A stretch of 12,451 nucleotides of DNA from Bacteroidota bacterium. GTDB taxonomy: Bacteria; Bacteroidota; Bacteroidia; Chitinophagales; Chitinophagaceae. Below the pieces are notes generated by a model that saw only the letters and a list, made by a program, of their open reading frames with translations, did not search any database and had not been told where the DNA came from. The stretch spans positions 1 to 12,451 of the forward strand of contig JAPLER010000325.1 in NCBI GenBank assembly GCA_026391115.1, written 5' to 3'. Shown here piece by piece: positions 7,855-12,451 of the stretch. A program made the position numbers and the translations under genes. Positions within the stretch are counted from its first letter, which is position 1. The number at the start of each line of letters is the position of its first letter.

Positions 7855-7883
7855 TTTACTTTATGTCTTAGCGTCTTTGTAGC
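7853..7883 (-). repeat. Right inverted repeat of the nucleotidyltransferase cassette
   Basis: The minus strand reads GCTACAAAGACGCTAAGACA then TAAAGTAAAAT. Against the left repeat, 23 of 31 positions match, including the final 11 without a mismatch. It parses as three 8-nt units (TACAAAGA, CGCTAAGA, CATAAAGT). The start codon of the 49-residue ORF lies at its inner edge. Confidence 0.7.
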
Positions 7884-7886
7884 AAA

Positions 7887-8549
7887 CTAAAAATTCTTCT
7901 CAGGTAATCCTTTAAAAACTTTATAAACCAATTTGCTTTTTTTAAAAATAATAACCCAAGCAGTTAAAAATAAAATCATAAAATCAACATAAAAACTTTT
8001 GTTATTGCTATACCAAATTTCTAATGCTCCTTTATATGGCGAAATGACTGTTTGATAAAATTCTTGTGGTGGCAATGTTGATTTTGATACCAATTCTTCT
8101 TCATCTCTAAACACAATACTACCAATGCCTGTAATGCCTGGTTTACTTTGCATAATTTGTGTTTGCATTTCGGGAGGATAATAACCAAACTGTTTTGCTA
8201 CTAACGGTCGGGGGCCAACAAAACTCATATTGCCAATTAACACATTCAATATTTGTGGCAACTCGTTTAGTTTAGTAATTCTTAAAAATTTACCCATTGG
8301 CAAAACCCTTGGATCGTTGCGTGTTGTAATTGTACCAGTACCAATGCTTGGACTATTTTTAAGCATTGTTGCAAACTTAATAATGTTGAACTTTTTTAAA
8401 TGTTGTCCAATTCTTTCTTGGAGATAGAAAACATAATGCTCGCCCGTTGCAAGCAACCCAATAATAACTGGTAAGAGTGGAATAAATAATATAGCTGTTG
8501 CAATCAAAGCAAATACTAAATCGAAAAATCTTTTTATAATTGAATACAT
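7887..8549 (-). CDS. Monotopic phosphoglycosyl transferase (initiating sugar transferase)
   Basis: This 220-residue protein of the PglC/WcaJ C-terminal (Bacterial_transf) family transfers a sugar-1-phosphate from a UDP-sugar to undecaprenyl phosphate, starting the repeat unit. It has the basic-aromatic entry KRFFDL and a re-entrant membrane helix (about 8-34), then QERIG (44-48), NDPRV (78-82), GKFLR and NVLIGNMSFVGPRP (102-115), with a hydrophobic segment near the C-terminus (about 187-204). It is a soluble-domain-only form, much shorter than WcaJ. Two positions differ from the textbook motif: the catalytic Asp-Glu pair reads Asn95-Glu96 in KLNELPQ, and KFRTM reads KFATM (58-62). Its position directly after the 4,6-dehydratase suggests a UDP-6-deoxy-HexNAc donor. 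The start ATG at 8549 directly follows a repeat-rich leader. Confidence 0.88.
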   Translation of the reverse strand: MYSIIKRFFDLVFALIATAILFIPLLPVIIGLLATGEHYVFYLQERIGQHLKKFNIIKFATMLKNSPSIGTGTITTRNDPRVLPMGKFLRITKLNELPQILNVLIGNMSFVGPRPLVAKQFGYYPPEMQTQIMQSKPGITGIGSIVFRDEEELVSKSTLPPQEFYQTVISPYKGALEIWYSNNKSFYVDFMILFLTAWVIIFKKSKLVYKVFKGLPEKNF

Positions 8550-8550
8550 T

Positions 8551-8600
8551 GTCTTTAGTCTTTGGGTGTTAGTTTTTGTCTTTGGTCTTTAGGTATTAGT
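8551..8600 (-). repeat. Two-copy 27-nt tandem repeat before the phosphoglycosyl transferase
   Basis: On the plus strand, 8551-8573 and 8578-8600 are 23-nt copies with 20 identical bases (GTCTTTNGTCTTTNGGTNTTAGT), separated by four T bases, giving a 27-base period. A weaker third copy follows at about 8600-8615. The array ends one base before the start codon of the transferase gene, so it would form its 5' leader. Confidence 0.65.
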
Positions 8601-8646
8601 CTTGGGTGTTTGTTAGAGTTAATTAGTTTTGCTAAAGACCAAAGAC
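8578..8646 (-). repeat. Inverted repeat in the leader of the phosphoglycosyl transferase gene
   Basis: GTCTTTGGTCTTTAG at 8578-8592 is exactly complementary to CTAAAGACCAAAGAC at 8632-8646, a 15-bp stem with a 39-base loop. A looser match continues outward. The segment fills most of the 116-base gap between the dehydratase stop (8666) and the transferase ATG. It could act as an RNA structure between the two genes, but there is no trailing T-run of a typical intrinsic terminator. Confidence 0.6.
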
Positions 8647-8665
8647 TAACTCACAAAGACCATTA

Positions 8666-9883
8666 CTACATTTTACTATCCAAACTTATTCCTGTACTTA
8701 TATGACTAAAAGTAGGAATAGCTTTATTTAAAATATCAACTACTTGTTGCTTGTTAATTTGTTGTGTATTTGCAAATAATGATTTCATTTCTACAATAAC
8801 GTTTTGAATATTTTCAGCTTCGGCAGTTTTGCCTTTTTTAATTACACCAAGTGAATGATATTTTTCTATGTCATAATCTTCATCGTCGGTATAAAACTCT
8901 TCATATAATTTTTCGCCATCGCTTTCGCTTTTGAAAAAATATACAGGATATTTATGGCCATTAAAGTTGGCAGCTTTTTCTCTTGCTTCATTTTCACTGG
9001 CACATTCATCCACTTCTAATCCAAATAAATTTAAAAAATGTGGTACTGCACTTGCAAATGTTACTAAGTCTTTCCCTTCATCTAACTTAGGGAAAAAGAT
9101 ATTGCCACTATCGCCTAAAATGCAAGCCAGTAAACAAATTTGCCCACTTTCTTCAGGACTAACAAAAAACCTTTTTACATCACTTGGGCAACTTAATGGT
9201 TGTTGTTTAAACATACGTTCGATAAAACCTGCTAACAAACTTCCATTGCTAAATGCAACATTAGCAAAACGTGCAGTTTTAATGGGCAACACATCACTGT
9301 AACTCATTATCAAATCTTCCATCAACTTTTTGCTTGCACCCATAATATTCACAGGATTTGTAGCTTTATCGGTACTTACACAAAAAAAGTGTTTGGGCTT
9401 ATTAGCTACTAAAACATCTAACAATCGTTTTGCATTTACCACATTATTGTTAATCATTGCTTCTATGCAATACACATCTTTTTCGCTGCGAACGTGCTTG
9501 TGTGCTGCAAAATTAGCAACAATATCAAAGGGTTTATTCCCTTCAAAAAGTTTATAAAAAACTTCATCGCTAAAGTTGATAGGATACGTTATAAACTCTT
9601 TTGGAACAGTGATATCGTTTCTACTTCTAACATCTCTCGTTAGTTCGGTTAATCCATTTTCGTTGGTATCAACCACCACCACTTTTGCAGGATTGTATCG
9701 CATTAATTGTTTAACAAACGATGAACCTATTGTACCTGCACCACCAATAACCAAAGCTGTTTTGCCTTGTATTTCGTTGGTTAATGTTTGATGATGTGTT
9801 TGTAAATCTTGAGTAAAAAAACTCTCACTACGTTTAGTGATATATTGTTTTATAAATGTTTCGATGTTGAAAAATTGAGCCAT
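8666..9883 (-). CDS. UDP-N-acetylglucosamine 4,6-dehydratase-like SDR (CapD/FlaA1 family, soluble form)
   Basis: This 405-residue cytoplasmic enzyme should convert UDP-GlcNAc into the 4-keto-6-deoxy intermediate. Visible features are a 40-residue helical N-terminal extension, the NAD(P) loop GGAGTIGSS with Gly47, Gly50 and Gly53, the strand-end Asp in VVVVDTNENGL, NFAAHKHV (124-131), and STDKATNPVNIMGASKK with Met181 and Lys185. The Met in place of the usual SDR Tyr is characteristic of the CapD/FlaA1/PglF 4,6-dehydratases. There is no N-terminal membrane domain, unlike PglF or WbpM. The C-terminal third (about 290-405) includes an acidic stretch DDEDYDIEKY and ends GISLDSKM. It is followed by the sugar-phosphate transferase, and the expected next enzyme (a 4-reductase) is two genes upstream. 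UDP-GlcNAc is the likely but unproven substrate; an epimerising variant is an alternative. Confidence 0.82.
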   Translation of the reverse strand: MAQFFNIETFIKQYITKRSESFFTQDLQTHHQTLTNEIQGKTALVIGGAGTIGSSFVKQLMRYNPAKVVVVDTNENGLTELTRDVRSRNDITVPKEFITYPINFSDEVFYKLFEGNKPFDIVANFAAHKHVRSEKDVYCIEAMINNNVVNAKRLLDVLVANKPKHFFCVSTDKATNPVNIMGASKKLMEDLIMSYSDVLPIKTARFANVAFSNGSLLAGFIERMFKQQPLSCPSDVKRFFVSPEESGQICLLACILGDSGNIFFPKLDEGKDLVTFASAVPHFLNLFGLEVDECASENEAREKAANFNGHKYPVYFFKSESDGEKLYEEFYTDDEDYDIEKYHSLGVIKKGKTAEAENIQNVIVEMKSLFANTQQINKQQVVDILNKAIPTFSHISTGISLDSKM

Positions 9884-9912
9884 TTTTTATTTTTTAGGTT
9901 TTAATTCTTTAT

Positions 9913-10707
9913 TTAATTTTCTTTCAATTCTTTATGAAAACTTTTTCCATCTTCAAAATAAAAAATATCTATAACCCTGTTTTTTTTATCAATAGTAACT
10001 TCGCCGAAGTCTTTTCTATTGAAGAGCATAATTTCATTAATAAAGAAATTATTATCTATATAAAACTCTGTTTCAAAATTTTCTTTTGTGGAAAATGTAA
10101 AAAAATTTCGAAATGTTAGAGGGCTGTTTTCTTTTGTAAATTTTTTGCTTTTTGCAATTGATTTTTGGTCTAAGTTCTTTTTAAGGTTAGGATTAATGTC
10201 TTTTACCAGAATACTCTGAAAGTCCTTTTCCCAATTATTATAATTAGAATTTGTAATAAAATAATCGGATTTGAAAATAATAGCTTTCGGTGGAATAAAT
10301 GTTATTCTCTCCGGCTTAACACTTATCGAACTTGAAACTGATGAGTTTAAATAATTCGTAAGAAATGGAATTGATAATAAACTTTTGTTATAATATTCAT
10401 AGTTTGTTGTGTTTCTTGTAGAAGTTTCTTTATCAGCCCAATAATCAAATTTTTTTGAGTTAGAAATATAGTTTGATTTTTTCCAATCTATGTATAAAGG
10501 TTTATCTAGTTTATTAAAAACACTAAAAGCCATGATTCCTTTTTCAGCCCAAAATGAGTATTCAACTTTTATAGTATCATTTTCATAGAGGTAAGTTTTG
10601 TCTTGTGCTTTCGTGTTAGTACTCTCTGTTTTGTATAACTCAACATATGATTTGCAACTAAAACATACAATAGAAATTAGAGTAATAAAGAAGATTATCC
10701 TTTTCAT
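9913..10707 (-). CDS. Uncharacterised Bacteroidota-type lipoprotein
   Basis: I do not recognise a named family. The product (264 residues from ATG 10707) starts MKRIIFFITLISIVCFSCKS, a lipoprotein signal peptide with Cys18 (or Cys15) as the probable lipidated residue. The frame can be extended five codons to a TTG at 10722, but the ATG puts the basic residues at the correct distance. The mature part is rich in aromatic, Lys and Ser residues with alternating strand-like patterns (YENDTIKVEYSFWAEKG, FSVFNKLDKPLYIDWKKS), suggesting a beta-sandwich. There is a Ser-rich stretch (SSVSSSISVKPE) in the middle and no enzymatic motif. It lies between the reductase and the dehydratase genes with gaps of 47 and 29 bases, so it should share their transcript although it belongs to the envelope rather than to sugar-nucleotide synthesis. 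Confidence 0.75.
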   Translation of the reverse strand: MKRIIFFITLISIVCFSCKSYVELYKTESTNTKAQDKTYLYENDTIKVEYSFWAEKGIMAFSVFNKLDKPLYIDWKKSNYISNSKKFDYWADKETSTRNTTNYEYYNKSLLSIPFLTNYLNSSVSSSISVKPERITFIPPKAIIFKSDYFITNSNYNNWEKDFQSILVKDINPNLKKNLDQKSIAKSKKFTKENSPLTFRNFFTFSTKENFETEFYIDNNFFINEIMLFNRKDFGEVTIDKKNRVIDIFYFEDGKSFHKELKEN

Positions 10708-10754
10708 ATTTTGTGGTTTCAATTTTGTGAAATTCTAGTTTGTATATTATTCAT

Positions 10755-11588
10755 TCAACTTCCCTTAACCATTTTATCTATTCCATATTCCGTTGTGTAG
10801 GGTGGCACAAAATTTAATTTACCATTTGTTGCTTTTGTATCAATTACAAAACTGCCAAACAAGCGTTTATATAATTCAGGCTTAATAGTTTTAATAATTT
10901 TTCTTAAAAACTTTGGAATAGAAATTAAATTGTCTTTTTCACCTAAAGATTGTTTAATCATTTGTATCAAAACATCTGTAGAAATTGGATTTTTATCACC
11001 AGGAATAAAAATGCCTTGTGCTTGTTGGTCGATAATTGTGTTTAAAAGTTCAACTAAATTATCTACAAAAACCATTGTTCTTAAGTTACCAATATTGCCA
11101 AATGGCAATGGATGTTTTTTTTGGCAGAGATGAATTAATCTATCCATATTTCCTTTAACACCTGCTCCATACACCATTGGTGGACGAACGATTGCTACTT
11201 TAAAATTTTCAGATTGTATTGTTTGTAAAAATTGCTCCGCTTCTAATTTGCTTTTACCATAAGCATCTTCAGGGAAGCACTCACTTTTTTCTGTAATTAA
11301 ACCTCTATCTTCTTTGCCATATACTTTTACAGAACTGATATAAATAAAATGTTTTACACCTGCTTCCTTTGCATTAGTAGCAAGTGTTTTTGTAATATCA
11401 ACATTCACTTTAAAATATTCACTGTCGTCTTTACAATCCATATCGTGAGCTTTTCCAGCTAAGTGAACAATGCTATCAAACCCAGTAAAATCAAAGGTTT
11501 TATATTTATCATCCCTTACAGATAAAGTGGTCATCTCAAAACGTTCTTTGTTGTATTCAATAAAACGTTTGCCACACAAATTATTCAT
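10755..11588 (-). CDS. UDP-sugar 4-reductase/epimerase (WbpV/WreQ-like SDR) lacking the nucleotide-binding loop
   Basis: The 277-residue product matches the extended-SDR family that reduces or epimerises C4 of UDP-HexNAc sugars. From residue 38 it is typical: DSIVHLAGKAHDM, FIYISSVKVYG with Ser85/Ser86, AYGKSK with Tyr110 and Lys114 (YxxxK), VAIVRPPMVYGAGVKGN, and a C-terminal PPY.TEYGIDKM. With the neighbouring dehydratase it would complete UDP-QuiNAc-type synthesis. The N-terminus is abnormal: it reads MNNLCGKRFIEY where the family has an ITGxxGFVGKRF-like strand and Rossmann loop, so only the last Gly remains. An in-frame TAA lies two codons before the ATG, so no extension is possible. Without the loop NAD(P) binding should fail. 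The gap to the GT2 gene consists of a repeat. It is either a damaged gene or one with sequence errors at its 5' end. Confidence 0.78.
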   Translation of the reverse strand: MNNLCGKRFIEYNKERFEMTTLSVRDDKYKTFDFTGFDSIVHLAGKAHDMDCKDDSEYFKVNVDITKTLATNAKEAGVKHFIYISSVKVYGKEDRGLITEKSECFPEDAYGKSKLEAEQFLQTIQSENFKVAIVRPPMVYGAGVKGNMDRLIHLCQKKHPLPFGNIGNLRTMVFVDNLVELLNTIIDQQAQGIFIPGDKNPISTDVLIQMIKQSLGEKDNLISIPKFLRKIIKTIKPELYKRLFGSFVIDTKATNGKLNFVPPYTTEYGIDKMVKGS

Positions 11589-11610
11589 AGTGCCTTAGCG
11601 TCTTTGTGGC
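11589..11610 (-). repeat. Third copy of the cassette-end repeat, at the truncated reductase start
   Basis: The minus strand reads GCCACAAAGACGCTAAGG then CACT, matching the right cassette repeat at 18 of 22 positions. It is the entire spacer between the GT2 stop codon (11612-11610, sharing one base) and the reductase ATG (11588). A short inverse match, GCCACACAA on plus at 11571-11579, faces it, so 11571-11610 is bounded by a GCCACA/TGTGGC pair. Confidence 0.7.
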
Positions 11611-12383
11611 TATCTTTTTCTAAATAAATTATTCAACATTGGTTTTACATATTCAAAGACTTTGTTGCTATATTTTAAACTTAGTTTGAACATATTTGTA
11701 TTAATTCCATTTTCTGCACAAGCTCTTACAATTTCTTGGTTTAAAACAATACGACTTTTTAAATTTTCATTACTTGTTCCACCAGTTCTCATCATTACAA
11801 TCGTTTCTGGAATGTATTTGTAAGAAACTTTATGAGTATATAAAAAACGAATGAGTAACTCATAATCAGCAGCTATTTTGTAGCCCATTTTATAATAACC
11901 ATATTTTTCAAACAATTCTTTTTTGCAATAAAATGCAGGATGTGCAGGCATATAGCCTTTTGCAAACTTTGATGGTTTCCAGCTTTTACTTGAATAATGG
12001 CGAATTACTTTTTTTAAATTATCTGGATTTACAAAAGAAATATCGCCAATAATTGAGTCAACATTATTTTCTTTAAATGCTTTTGCAATTTTACTTACAG
12101 CGTTATTACTTGCTAAAAAATCATCGCTATGAATTAAACCCACAACATCACCTGTTGCCATTTGAATACCTTTATTTAAAGCATCGTACAAACCTTTATC
12201 TTTTTCGCTAACCCATTGTGCAACGTGGGGAAATTGCTTTACAATTTCAATTGTATTGTCTTTGCTTAAACCATCAACAATAATATGTTCAATATTGGGA
12301 TAATCCTGTGCAGCAACACTTTCAAGCGTAGTAGCTAATGTTTTTGAACTATTGTATGTTATGGTAATGATGGATATTTTCAT
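11610..12383 (-). CDS. Family 2 glycosyltransferase
   Basis: This 257-residue protein has a complete GT-A fold signature: KISIITITYNSSKTL at the N-terminus, HIIVDGLSKDNT (33-44), SEKDKGLYDALNKGI (59-73), and the metal/nucleotide-binding SDD at 86-88. PAHPAFYCKKELFEKYGYY in the acceptor half is followed by AADYELLIRF, the ED-type catalytic region. It resembles WcaA-like inverting transferases that add a sugar to the lipid-linked unit on the cytoplasmic face of the membrane. There is no membrane helix; the C-terminus is basic (NNLFRKR). The start is ATG 12383; the upstream ORF ends 26 bases earlier. Donor and acceptor cannot be read from the sequence. A UDP-sugar donor is likely. Confidence 0.9.
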   Translation of the reverse strand: MKISIITITYNSSKTLATTLESVAAQDYPNIEHIIVDGLSKDNTIEIVKQFPHVAQWVSEKDKGLYDALNKGIQMATGDVVGLIHSDDFLASNNAVSKIAKAFKENNVDSIIGDISFVNPDNLKKVIRHYSSKSWKPSKFAKGYMPAHPAFYCKKELFEKYGYYKMGYKIAADYELLIRFLYTHKVSYKYIPETIVMMRTGGTSNENLKSRIVLNQEIVRACAENGINTNMFKLSLKYSNKVFEYVKPMLNNLFRKR

Positions 12384-12409
12384 AAAAACCCCTAATCACT
12401 AAATGGAAA

Positions 12410-12451
12410 TTAGAAAATGATTGAAATTAATGCAAGTAACAATGCAAGCCC
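12410..12451 (-). CDS. C-terminal end of an unidentified hydrophobic protein (partial)
   Basis: Entering from the window edge, one minus-strand frame reads GLALLLALISIIF and stops at TAA (12412-12410), 26 bases before the GT2 start. Thirteen hydrophobic residues in a row fit the last membrane helix of an upstream membrane protein in the same operon. With only 14 codons visible this could be chance. Confidence 0.33.
   Translation of the reverse strand, partial: GLALLLALISIIF

Larger units (their letters stand above)
7120..7883. mobile_element. Candidate non-autonomous mobile cassette with imperfect terminal inverted repeats
   Basis: A 764-base segment starts 23 bases upstream of the exporter ATG and ends three bases beyond the stop of the primer transferase. 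Its ends form a 31-nt imperfect inverted repeat (7120-7150 on plus, 7883-7853 on minus) with 23 matching positions, the innermost 11 (TAAAGTAAAAT) being identical. It contains only a 49-residue ORF and a nucleotidyltransferase-fold gene, neither with a known role in polysaccharide synthesis, and no transposase. I found no clear target-site duplication. Mobility is an inference: the repeats could instead be independent intergenic elements that happen to face each other. Confidence 0.45.

Noticed and set aside
8578..8646. Intrinsic terminator after the dehydratase gene
   Set aside because: The stem is AT-rich with a 39-base loop and no T-run follows on the transcribed strand, so termination is not supported.
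7120..11610. CRISPR array or integron attachment sites formed by the CACNAAGR repeats
   Set aside because: Only three dispersed copies with no regular spacers, no cas or integrase gene, and no attC-like structure.
12384..12409. Promoter for the GT2 gene
   Set aside because: No TAnnTTTG element was found in the short gap; the gene is probably read from further upstream.

Overview
The window is AT-rich and carries a single-direction (minus-strand) surface-polysaccharide biosynthesis locus. It most likely comes from a member of the Bacteroidota, perhaps Chitinophagaceae-like. The reasons are the low G+C, the absence of convincing Shine-Dalgarno sequences before otherwise clear starts, the long multi-SLBB Wza-type exporter, and the style of the protein families. 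This placement is inferred from sequence character, not from a marker gene.

In the direction of transcription (high to low coordinates) the window holds: the tail of an unidentified hydrophobic ORF (12451-12410); a GT2 glycosyltransferase (12383-11610); a UDP-sugar 4-reductase/epimerase of the SDR superfamily that lacks its nucleotide-binding loop (11588-10755); an unknown lipoprotein (10707-9913); a UDP-GlcNAc 4,6-dehydratase-like SDR (9883-8666); a monotopic phosphoglycosyl transferase that would prime the lipid carrier (8549-7887); a small two-gene cassette of a 49-residue basic protein plus a nucleotidyltransferase-fold protein (7854-7225); a Wza-type SLBB export protein (7096-4616); a Wzz-type chain-length/co-polymerase protein without a kinase domain (4600-3572); UDP-GlcNAc 2-epimerase (3556-2438); a broken Wzx flippase in two frames (2433-1100); an EpsG/Wzy-like polymerase (1103-45); and the first 14 codons of a probable glycosyltransferase (44-1).

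Together these genes describe a Wzx/Wzy-dependent pathway. The dehydratase and reductase would turn UDP-GlcNAc into a 6-deoxy-HexNAc nucleotide (UDP-QuiNAc is the simplest reading). The phosphoglycosyl transferase would load the first sugar on undecaprenyl phosphate, and GT2 and later transferases would extend it. WecB would supply UDP-ManNAc. Wzx would flip the unit, Wzy would polymerise it, Wzz would set its length and Wza would export it.

Three things stand out. First, the small-protein/nucleotidyltransferase pair is bracketed by 31-nt imperfect inverted repeats (7120-7150 and 7853-7883, 23/31 identical) built from an 8-nt CACNAAGR-like unit, so it looks like a non-autonomous mobile cassette dropped between the primer transferase and the exporter. 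Second, a third copy of the same repeat (11589-11610) lies exactly where the reductase has lost its GxxGxxG N-terminus. Third, wzx is split by a -1 frameshift at a T5 run, possibly with an internal deletion. Two essential steps therefore look damaged, so the locus is either decaying or carries sequencing errors at these points. No tRNA, rRNA, CRISPR array or transposase was seen.
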